Shown here in pieces: positions 44,498-54,240 of a stretch of DNA of 64,000 bases. The DNA is taken from positions 35,180,513-35,244,512 of the forward strand of contig CAMGYJ010000011.1 in assembly GCA_946122785.1 (NCBI GenBank), in the 5' to 3' direction. This DNA is from Linum tenue. Taxonomy: Eukaryota > Streptophyta > Magnoliopsida > Malpighiales > Linaceae. The notes under the pieces are model-generated. The model had not been told where the DNA came from. It saw only the letters and a program-made list of their open reading frames with translations, and did no database searches. Each line of letters starts with the position of its first letter. The stretch's first letter is position 1. The position numbers and the translations under genes are program-made.

Positions 44498-45270
44498 TAT
44501 CAATCTTCCTCCATTCTTATTCTTCATATCCCGATCTTTCACCATAAATTCTATTCTCCGAAAAGGGCACGTAACAAAAACTGAGTAGACAATGGTGAAG
44601 TGAACTGATAAATTGGAGCATAAGAGTATAGAGCCGAAACTGAGGACCATGAAAGATGAAGAGAGATGTATCCGCTACAGACGTGACAAAACCACAATGA
44701 AGAAGGAACTGACGCAAGGTTTGGATGTTACAGAAATAAGAGGGGTTGCCAGAGTGCACAAAACCTGGATGTTACAAACCAAAGCGGCGTCGGTTTGGTG
44801 TTATAAAATTACAAAAAAACTTAAAAATAAGAATTTGTGAAGGGGTGATATCGAGCTCAAGCAGTGAAGCATCTCCAGAATTTCAAATCCCTAATCCTTA
44901 GAGAAAATATTAATATTTTAATTTAAATACGCTGACCGGGCGATGACGTGGAGGGTTGACCGTTTGTCAACGGCCTTGACCATCAAACATAACAATTAAC
45001 TTTCGAGTTTGGCCAATTAAGTAAAGTTTAGGGTTAGTTCAGACCACGATATTATATGTTGAAAAGATTGATCGGGATGTTAAAGATGAGAAAAGTTGGG
45101 GTCGGACAAATATATTAACCCTATTTCCAACTAAGCTTTTAATTGGGGAAATATAGATGACAAATCATATTTATTGTTTGAGAGGATATAACCAAACATA
45201 TTTGGTGCAAGCAATGATCAACAAAAATCACATAATAGAGAAAACAATCCATAGACGAAACATGATTAGG
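44498..45270. other. Intergenic stretch, no gene recognised
   Basis: May include the rest of LTR copy 2 (to about 44575). The phrase around 44935-45010 (GACGTGG, GGTTGACCGTTTG) resembles a Mutator TIR, but no partner was found. Confidence 0.3.
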
Positions 45271-45275
45271 GCTCC

Positions 45276-45441
45276 TGTTTGGGCCTAGAATGTACTAGGC
45301 AGTCATGAGGCACCGATTTGGAATCTCTCGTCGGATCTCCTCGAGAGTGGAAGAACCTGTGAGGCGGGGGGCGGCCCCCGGGATCTACGCTCCGACACCC
45401 AAGTTAGTACGATATAGGAAAGGTATAGGGTGTTTAGAGAG

Positions 45442-45484
<43 letters not shown>

Positions 45485-45666
45485 TAGGAGCAAGTGATGA
45501 AGGGAAGAAGAAGCTCCCTCGGTTTGGAGGCATGAATCTCCTTTTATAGGAGTCTTGGGCTTCCTTTCGTGGGCTTAAGCCCTATAAGATGTGTGAGGTG
45601 ATGGGCTTGGGGCTGTTGATGACGTAGTTGTTTGTCGTATTAGGCGGATTAATACCACACCCAACA
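45276..45666 (-). repeat. 3' LTR (left) with expanded GA microsatellite
   Basis: 391 bp. It carries a (GA)n tract of about 38 bp near 45444-45481, whereas the partner LTR has only about 10 bp of GA there. Otherwise the two LTRs are highly similar. Confidence 0.88.
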
Positions 45667-46039
45667 ATTGCCCCTTTACTTCTTGTATTCTGTAAGAATG
45701 GAAGGAGTAAAATAATATCTTAAACCGTATTAATTTGCCTTACTTTTTAGACTGGATGATGCATTTGCCCTTTGAGCCTGTCGAGAGGTGTTGTGCTTCT
45801 GAGTGTGGTTGATGTGTTTTGCCACCTTGTACGAGTTGCGTGACATTATCCTTGCCCCTTGCTTAGATTTCGATGACTTGAGTTAGAGCTCTCAAATCGT
45901 TTGATATTTGCCCCACTAGCCCATTGTTGTTAACTATGTGCTGGGGGGGGGGGGGTGGCCCCCGTGACTTGGGAGCTGTAATTCATGACATTCCCGGGGG
46001 CGGGAGATGTGGGGTTTTTAGACTGGTCCGGAGTTCTGT

Positions 46040-47020
46040 CTTCCAGCTTGTGTGGATGCGTTTCTCTTAGCCTATCGGAAGGCGTTTAAGCTTTTGAGCC
46101 TGTTGGTAGGCGTTTCTCCTCTGAGCCTATCGGGAGGCGTTTAAGCTTTGAACATGTCGGAAGGCTTTTACGTTTAACATGTTGAGAAGCGTGTTTCCTC
46201 TTAGCCAGTCGGAAGGCGTTTCTCCTCCGAGCCTGCCGGGAGGCGTTTATGCCTGTGGGAGGGCGTTTCTCCTCTAAGCCTATCGGAAGGCGGTTCTTCT
46301 CTGAGCCTATCGGAAGGCAGTTCTCCTCTGAACCTGTTAGGAGGCGTTTATGCCTGTTAGAAGGCGTTTCACCTCTGAGCCTGTCGGAAGGCGGTTCTCC
46401 TCTGAGCCTTTCGGGAGGCGTTTATGCTTGTGGGAGGGCGTTTCTCCTCTGAGCCTATCGGGAGGCTTTTAAGTTTTGAGCCTGTCGGGAGGCGTTTAAG
46501 CTTTGAGCCTGTCGGGAGGCGTTTATCCCTGTCAGAAGACATTGCTCCTCTGAGCCTTTCGGAAGGCGGTTCTCCTATAAGCCTGTCGGGAGGCGTTTAT
46601 GCTTGTGGGAGGGCGTTTCTCCTCTGAGCCTATCGGGAGGCGTTTAAGCTTAGAGCCTGTCGAGAGGCGTTTATGCCTGTCGGAAGGCATTGCTCCTCTG
46701 AGCCTGTCGGAAGGCGGTTCTCCTCTGAGCCTGTCGGGAGGCGTTAATGCCTGTTGGAGGGCGTTTCTCCTCTGAGCCTATCGGGAGGCGTTTAAGCTTT
46801 GAGCATGTCGGGAGGCGTTTATGCCTGTTGGAAGGGGTTTCTCCTCTGAGCCTATCGGAAGGCGTTTAAGCTTTGAGCCTATCGGGAGGCATTTATGCCT
46901 GTCGGAAGGCGTTTCTCCTCTGAGCCTATCGGAAGGCGATTAAGCTTTGAATATGTCGGGAGGCGTTTATGCCTGTCGGAAGGCGTTGCTCCTCTGAGCC
47001 TGTCGGGAGGCGTTTATGCC
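46040..47020. repeat. Tandem array of about 27-bp units
   Basis: Dozens of degenerate units built on GAGCCTGTCGGGAGGCGTTT with variable tails (aagctt, atgcct, ctcctct), grouped into longer composite repeats. The regular spacing leaves spurious open frames on both strands (for example 46249-46452 and 46424-46627 +). Confidence 0.9.
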
Positions 47021-47028
47021 TGTGTGCC

Positions 47029-47190
47029 GATGACCCGCCTGTGAAAAGAGGGATCTGGCTTACCTCCGTATCGATGACCCGCCTGTGAAAAGCGAGATTG
47101 GGCTTTACCTCCGTACCGATGACCCATCTGTGAAAAGCGGGATCGGGTTTTACCTCCATACCGATGACCCTCCTGTGACAAGCGGTAGAA
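47029..47190. repeat. Tandem array, 44-45 bp period, four units
   Basis: GATGACCCGCCTGTGAAAAG begins at 47029 and its variants at 47073, 47118 and 47163; each unit goes on with a GGGATCGGG-like part and TTACCTCCGTACC. Confidence 0.9.
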
Positions 47191-47337
47191 AGCTCTAGAT
47201 GTCTTCTTTTGCTTCTTTCTCCATCTTCTTTTGCTTGGCTGGTTTTGTTTTGCTTTGGCCGCTCCCCAGATTACTCCCTCTTTGGGAAATCAGAAAAGAT
47301 GAGTCTCTAGATCACAGCCCCACGGTGGGCGCTAAAT

Positions 47338-47705
47338 TGTTTGGGCCTAGAATGTACTAGGCGGTTATGAGGCTACGATCTGGACTCCCTCGTCGGATCT
47401 CCTCGAGAGTGGAAGAACCTGTGAGGAGGGGGGCGGCCCCCGGGATCTACGCTCCGACGTCCAAGTTAGTACGATATAGGAAAGGTGTAGGGTGTTTAGA
47501 GAGATAGAGTAGAGAGAGACCTTAGGGGAAAGTGAGGAAGGGAAGAAGAAGCTCCCCTCGGTTTGGAGGCATGAATCTCCTTTTATAGGAGTCTTGAGCT
47601 TCCTTTCGTGGGCTTGGGCCCGTTAAGATGTGTGGGGTGATGGGCTTGGGTCCGTTGATGACGTAGTTGTTTGTCGTATTAGGCGGATTAATACCACATC
47701 CAACA
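47338..47705 (-). repeat. 5' LTR (right)
   Basis: 368 bp, same ends as the left LTR; short GA tract. On the minus strand it is followed by the primer-site region. Confidence 0.88.
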
Positions 47706-47710
47706 ACTCC

Positions 47711-48301
47711 AAATTCGAATAAACTAATTTAGGTGGACGAGAGCTAGTAAGAGAAGAAACAAAAAGGGAAGCTTATGGCTTTGCAATATTGGAAAGAAGA
47801 ACTAGTGGAGACAGAGAACGTCGACAGGGTAGAAGCAGAACGAACCATAAGAGAAACTACTTCACTAGAGGGATGCCATGCCCCAACCATCGATGCCAAC
47901 AGTAGCCAAAACTCAGAAGACTTGACGCACGCAAGAGCACGTCGTCCTTAGCATGCACTTGAAGAAAAACATCCCTCGTTGGCCAATCTTCCACCAAAAA
48001 AGAATGAGGAAAGAATTCAATGGAGGTATTACTAGTGTGAAAAATGAGGAAACATAAATAAGAATGGGAGTAACGAAAGGAGAATGAAGAAAATGAGACA
48101 AATTGAGAGTACGTTTGGGGAGGGAAAAAGTAGCTATGAGAAATTGCCAAACCTGTACCATGTGCAATGGAAATCATCAAGGTGGATGCACTATTGCGAT
48201 AAAGAAGCGCTTCCTCATAATCAGTCAAATTTTCAAACAAATCATCATATAGAATAGTGACATCACGAGCTCGAAGAGCATCGATAAGTCCTTGACTCTA
48301 T
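47711..48301. other. Intergenic stretch, no gene recognised
   Basis: Short frames only (for example 47857-48240 on the minus strand). No recognised domain. Confidence 0.3.
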
Positions 48302-49107
48302 CTATGTTTGGGAAGAGGTGCAAAGGGGAGGGGTAAACATAGTTTTCAAGGTATTTGCATCTGTTTGGTTAATTTGTAACAGTAGGGGGTGCAAATCTAC
48401 TATTTCGGCTTACCCCCCAAATTGGGGTGCAAGGGAAGAAAGGAAGGAAGGGGAAGAGGGAAGGGTAGAGGGAGAGGGAGAGGGCATATAAATTTATTCT
48501 TTTATTATAATAATAATTATTAATTTTTTTATTATAGTTATAACTTATGTAGACGAAGTTCGGGGTTGACCGTTTGACTTTGCGAGCAAGTTTGTCAATG
48601 TTCGTCTAGTCAAATCGATATTTCTTGGTTGACTCGAATTTGCATTGAAACTAGAGATGAACGGTTTACTTGACTCGGTTTACTTGACTAAATAGTTAAA
48701 ACTTACAGATTCGAATGTGTTTGACTAAGTTTGACCATATTGAATTTAAAGTTAGACACGAGAACCCCCTTAGGATGACCAGTTACGAGTTGGGCTTCGA
48801 GCTTCAAGGTCGGTCGACAAATGATTATTATTGTTGTTATAATTAATTATTATTTGAGCATTATTATATAATAATTATTTTTATTTAAATATTTTTATTA
48901 TTATAAATTGATTTATATTTTTATTATTTTGTGATAATATTTTATAAATTTGACAACTCAATTTTTCACTCTATTTGCACTCCCCTACTATTTCATCCAA
49001 ACAACAATTTACCCCTCTACTCACCCCCCCCACCAAGTTGCACCCCCAACAATTTACCCCTCAACTTGCACCCCTTCGAACTTGCACCCCCTTATTGCCA
49101 AACATAG
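48302..49107. mobile_element. MITE with CTATGTTTGG / CCAAACATAG ends
   Basis: 10-bp inverted ends with C-rich 'gcacccc' and G-rich 'ggggtgca' words repeated in the two subterminal regions in opposite orientation. A purine-rich run lies at 48429-48486. No clear target duplication, so the superfamily is open. Confidence 0.5.
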
Positions 49108-50382
49108 TGTGTAACTCTAGACCAAGATCATTGAGATCAGAAATTACCATATCACAGTGGCCGAGCCAGAAAATTGGCCAAAAGGGTGCTTTTCATATCA
49201 TAAAATAATTAACTATATAATAAAAAACTCGAACTCTAAATGAAATAAAAGCCAACAACACAATACTCAAAATTCATACAATTACAAAATAATAGTTTGA
49301 CGTACACAGTTTACACCGAACTGCGAAGATATTTCATATTTTTAAAGCATTCTATAACTCATTTTTTGTCCAAACTAGCACACAAACCTTGTTCAATATA
49401 TTTCATCAACATGTCGTTCAACCACTAATCATTCATCTGGTTTAGAAAATAATGTTTGATATATTTCATTGACGAAAACGAACTATTGGCCAAAATTGGA
49501 GACCGAGGGGCTTGGACGATGCAGAGGATGTCGACTCTTCCTCTCTGTTGTGGATATCAGAGGTCGTGGCAAAGTACAGTTCTCTAACGTAAATAATAAC
49601 GAAAACAAGTTGCATAGCAAATTTACTTGGCCGAAATGACAATAAAGTCTCCCTATAATAAAATAATCACCAGTTTGAGCCCACACAAATCTCTAATTGC
49701 TGAATTTTTTTCCAAACCCAAGGGTGCAAGCACCTCCACCTCCCCACATAGCTTCTTCATTGACCATATCGACGTTATCAACGAGCAACGATAACAAGAA
49801 CATCAAAAAGCCTCTCAATCTGAGAGAGAGATAGTTGGAGATAGATTCTTTACCTTTCTGAGAGTTGGAGAGCTTCTTCTAGAGGGATGCAACTCGAGAC
49901 TGCGAGCTGCCTACATAAAGATGTTCAAACTTGAGCCACGCATCACGAGAGAGTTGAAGCGACCAGCGTAAATTGGTCCGGGCAAAGCCAATGAGTATCA
50001 GTCAAGGACGTGGGCATAGTGGGAGAGGGGGAGGACCCATTGAAAATCCAATGAGACCACAGCCAAAAAGAAGAGAGTGAAATTGAAGGAGATGAGAGAA
50101 GAAGACAAACTAGACTCTCCATGAGAGGAAGAGACATGGAGCGAGGGCTCTTAAGTTTCTTATGACATAGCGGCAGAGAAAATAAAATAAAAAAGGGAAG
50201 TAGCTTTTAGAAGAGAGAAGGAAATATACATATTTGATTTTAGAGGAAAGGGGATAGTGATTTGTTTTGGAGAATGGAGACCAAGGATTAGATTGCATAG
50301 GTATGCTTGCATGAATATAGGCATATGATAGGGTGCATAATTATATTTGGGTTCTTAGATTTGAGTGGATCTAGAAAAGGCA
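49108..50382. other. Intergenic stretch with one hAT-like terminus
   Basis: At 49156 the phrase CAGTGGCCGAGCCAGAAAAT matches the CAGTGGCGGAGCCAG-type hAT end. The opposite end (CTGGCTCCGCCACTG) was not found, so the element is probably truncated. No gene recognised. Confidence 0.35.
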
Positions 50383-50390
50383 GATCCAAG

Positions 50391-51102
50391 TAGGGCTACA
50401 AAACGGTGCGGTCTGGTCCAGACCATGGATCAGACCATATATATGTCTATGGTTCAGATCGAGAGGCTGAAATATAGATCATAGACTAGACCAAGACTAT
50501 ACGGTCCGGTCCAGACCACGACTAAGCGGTCTCGTTCGGTCTGGTCTGGTCCAGATAGACCACACTCAACGAAAAATGAATAATTTGTTTAGTCAACCAC
50601 ACAAAAAATTGAACCAATAACCAAGAAAAATAATTGTTATTTGCCTTAAAACATTAATCCTAACATGCATGAATAATTTTGATACCCTAAATCTTAGTAC
50701 ATAACAAAGATACAGAGTAAAAGCATCCCAACTTGCACCATAATGTCATAAACATTAACATAATGTCATATGGAGACACAATTAGCTCTACTCTCTGGTT
50801 AAATGTGGTTGTGAATGAAGGAGGGACGGATTCACAAACTAAGGTTGAGACTTGGGTGTCATTGTGGGAGTTGGGAGAGTGGTCGAATGAGATGCTAACA
50901 CGTATTGACAAGTCGGTTGGGTCCACAGTTTGGTCCGATAAACCGCGGTCTAGACCAGACCAGACCAAGAGATCAAAACATAAAATAATACAGACCATGG
51001 ACCAGACCAGATCATACTTAACGGTCTACGGTCCGGACCAAACTGTGCGGTACGATTTGGGCCACGGTTTTTCTAACGGTCTGGTCTATTTTTCCAGTCC
51101 TA
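50391..51102. mobile_element. hAT MITE (712 bp) rich in GGTCTGGTCC words
   Basis: Ends TAGGGCTACAAAA and, reversed, TAGGACTGGAAAA; 8-bp flanks gatccaag (50383-50390) and gatctaag (51103-51110), one change. GGTCTGGTCC / GGACCAGACC words are repeated many times in both subterminal parts. The interior frame 50733-51116 is not recognised. Confidence 0.82.
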
Positions 51103-51110
51103 GATCTAAG

Positions 51111-51753
51111 AGATAAGAATTAATGATTTTATTTTATTTTTCCTAGTTTTATTAATGGGCTCTTATCTTCTTAGTTTTAATTTGGATTTCAATATATTTT
51201 TTTTTTGTCCAGATGAAATGAATTCGTTATGATCTACAAAATGAGATCTATTTCAAGGAAAAAATTTCATACTACTCATTGCCACTTTGGTACCACAGAG
51301 TACCCACCTTTGTTTTTAACTAAAATTTTTAAAATTTTACACAAAAGAAACAAAATTTTCCTGATTTATTGGATCGACAAATTTATAAGAAAAAAATTCA
51401 AGACCAAAATGTACCATCTCATACCACTCTGGTATAGGGGTGATAACTAGTATAAAAACAATTATAAATGTGATGAATGACAGTTCATATATTTTTACTA
51501 TCATGTACCACCTCATACCTGTACCACCTCATACCATCCTGCTATAGCAACGCCTCTTAATAGATTTTCGTTTACCAACAAGGCTGCTCATTTAGTGGAT
51601 CAAAAGGTCCTTTCATCGATTGTTCGACTATTTGCGACTGCCGCTTTTGGTTGCTTGCTGTTCTCTATCTATTTGTTACCATTTTTCTATGAAAAAAAAA
51701 ACGAACAACCTGCTCTTGTTTCTGTCCCACACAAAAAAAGAATATTTCACAAG
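51111..51753. other. Intergenic stretch, nothing recognised
   Basis: AT-rich sequence. A TACCACCTCATACC phrase is repeated near 51410 and 51505-51535. Confidence 0.35.
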
Positions 51754-52634
51754 GGGTCGTTTGGATTTGGAAATGTAATGCAGTAATTGGACCCAATTAC
51801 CACATAATGCAGTAATTGGATTAAAAACCCACGTTTGGCAGAGCAAAAAGGGTATGTGAATTGGACCATGGAAATTGGCTCCAATTACCACATTCATTGT
51901 AATTGAGAATACTACATCTCCCCCTAGTAATTTGACATTACCACGTTTTCTTCTTTCTATTTCCAAATGTGTCCGTCCTCTCCTTTCTTCCTTACTCCTC
52001 CGATTTCGCCTAACTATTTCTTACAAGAGTAGCTCCTTTTTTTTCATTCATCAATGGCACCTCTTCTTCTTCATCTCCCCTCACCTTCGTATATCTCCTC
52101 TAATCCGTCGTCAATTTCTTAATTTTGGATTCGCTTAATTATCTCATTCACCGTCAATTTTCTTGCTTCTCCTCATTGAATTAGCATAAACACTTTTAAT
52201 ATCCGTATTTAATGAATTAAATTGTTAACTTTATTATAATTTATATATGAACTTATTAATCAAATAATTATATATTTATATATTTATGGCTTTTAATGTA
52301 CTATTAAATGTATATTAGCTTAGAGATGAAGTAAAATAATCGTACGTATTTTATACGTAACTTTTCCATATCATATTTTTCTAACTATGCTTAAGTTAGC
52401 AACAATTAGTAGTTAGTATAATACAACAACAACCTTTAGGAGGGGTATATGTATATAAACAAAAGAGGGCATTTTTGTATTTTTACCAAATTCCACACCA
52501 TCAATTCCCACAAAACTAAACCCTATCCAAACGTGGAATTTTGTTCAATTTCCACGAGTCAATTCCTTGGTTTTGTAAAACATGGAAATTCATACAAATT
52601 CCCACGTTTTCAAATTTCCACATCCAAACGACCC
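51754..52634. mobile_element. MITE with GGGTCGTTTGGAT ends (881 bp)
   Basis: The left end GGGTCGTTTGGATTTGGAAA and the reversed right end GGGTCGTTTGGATGTGGAAA match for 20 bp with one change. AATTCC..GG-type words recur near both ends. The target duplication is not clear, so PIF/Harbinger or hAT both remain possible. AT-rich interior, no coding sequence. Confidence 0.65.
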
Positions 52635-53461
52635 TAAAGTGCTCTCGCAAGTTCTTCAACTGAGGAGATGTCCTTTCAGATCCATTGTGGCAGTCAGGAT
52701 CACGTACAAGAAAGTTCCCCAACAGCGGATACCAACCACTTAAATTACGAAATCAGATCGAACTTTCTTTGCTTCTTCCTTCACTGGTTCTCCTGCAAAA
52801 TCATAAAAGAGACATGGTTGGATGCTTTTGATGATGAGCCAATACGTCCCCTAACTTGCACCAGGAGGACGACATACTATGATTGGGCAACAGATGTTAA
52901 ATTTACCACTTGACAAAAGCCTGAACAGTAAACAGGAATAGGCTAATAAAACAATATGAAATCTAGATAGCTACAGATACAATACAAGTCAATCTATCAC
53001 GCTACTCAACAAACGCAAACGCCAAGCATCCAATCATCCTCTTAATTGTAATTACCTCGCCCGACTATCTTTCCTTATAATCTTTCTACTGGGTGGAAAA
53101 CTTAATCCAATGCTAAAAAGAGAAAGACGGGGAAAACCCAAATCAAGGCTTAAGAGCTACATGTTCCAACGGCGGAAGCACTTTCAGAGTAAACAGAGTA
53201 TTGTGCTTCATCTATTGGCCCGGAGCCATCACTTCCGTAACTGCAGTAAGTTGTCCATAACCATTCTGGTCTCGAGAGATGATGAAAATGCAATCAACCT
53301 AGACTTTACCTTCAATTCATACCAATTACAAAGTAAACAACCATAGATTAATCCCGCGTCTCGTTCACTAGCATATGCATGTCAGCATGAAAGGGAAGAG
53401 GCTACATTGATCACATTTCGGAATGTAGTTAGAACTGACTTTCATGTTTGGATGGGTGAAT
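52635..53461. other. Intergenic stretch / 3' side of the small minus-strand gene
   Basis: Short frames only. The part nearest 53461 should hold the 3' UTR of the minus-strand gene. Confidence 0.35.
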
Positions 53462-53963
53462 CTAAGGCTCTAAGCACAGATTATCACCCCCTTTAGTGCT
53501 AGCTCCTGCCGATTCCTTTCTTTGTTCTTCAAACTTAAACAAGGCAAAATATGGGCAATGGTAGCGCAATCGGATTTCCGAAAGACAATGACCATCGTAA
53601 GAAAAACCCTAGCATTTTGCCGCTGGGCGGGAATGTCATAGAGAGAGGGAAAGAGGGTGTACCAGTTGGTTGAGGCGCGGGCGAGTAGCCGTAAATGGCC
53701 TGGAGTCTGGCGAGAGGGATGGAAGAAGATCCAGCAGAGGCTTCAGCGAAGAGCTGCTGCTTCCAGTCCCACATGGATTTCTTCATGGATTTATTGGAAC
53801 TGACCAGCGACGCTTTTTCTGCCTCCAGAGCATCAAGTTGCCGTTGCTGGTAGCTTGATCGCACACCGAGAGCGACGAAGGATCCGACCAGGAAAACGTT
53901 TATGACCGTGTTGTTGTTGGCGGCTTTCATCGCCGCCGATATCACTCTGTTCGCCACCTCCAT
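53462..53963 (-). CDS. Small conserved plant protein, one membrane helix plus coiled coil
   Basis: Exon 1 runs from ATG at 53963 to 53663 (100 codons plus one base): MEVANRVISAAMKAANNNTV, a hydrophobic segment (about residues 20-35), then a charged heptad-like stretch (QQRQLDALEAEKASLVSSNK) and MWDWKQQLFAEAS. I recognise the pattern from uncharacterised plant proteins of about 110-120 aa; no function is known to me. A GTACAC donor follows. The best second exon is 53526-53462, which keeps frame and ends at TAG, giving 121 aa; this exon is less certain because the tail is poorly conserved. An upstream in-frame Met (54014) exists, but the family starts at MEVANR. A single-pass organelle or ER membrane protein is a guess. 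A Mutator-like element begins 277 bp upstream. Confidence 0.72.
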
Positions 53964-54240
53964 TTCTCTTGGCTTTGGCAGGGCAGGTGGAGGATGGAAG
54001 AGTAACAGAACCAACTAATCGTCTCGAGCTAAGGTTTTCCACAAGAAGACTCCGCTTGGGGGTAAATTACAGACTTTTCATTGTCAAAATTTTATGCTTC
54101 CCAGTTCAGTACCCTAACTCCTAGAATTTGTGATTAGGCCCAGAAAAGAAATTTGACTTTTGACTTCATCCGATTTTGTCCTAGTCCTACCCATGGGAAT
54201 TCTGGTCCTCAAAATGTTTTTTACATTTACAAAGAGATTC

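Larger units (their letters stand above)
45276..47705 (-). mobile_element. Non-autonomous LTR retrotransposon with tandem-repeat interior
   Basis: Two LTRs (45276-45666 and 47338-47705; on the plus strand TGTTTGGGCCTAG...CCAACA) are flanked by gctcc / actcc, a 5-bp duplication with one change. On the minus strand, the sequence next to the right-hand LTR is ATTTAGCGCCCACCGTGGGG, a primer-site region typical of plant Ty3-type elements. Next to the left-hand LTR is GTAAAGGGGCAAT, a polypurine tract. So the element runs right to left. The 1.67-kb interior has no gag or pol; most of it is tandem repeats (46040-47020 and 47029-47190). LARD/TRIM-like. Confidence 0.88.

Noticed and set aside
46249..46627. 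Repetitive frames with GGRFSSEPIGRR-like repeats, possible repeat protein
   Set aside because: The frames are produced by the 27-bp tandem array inside an LTR element; repeat length changes break them often and the element runs on the other strand.
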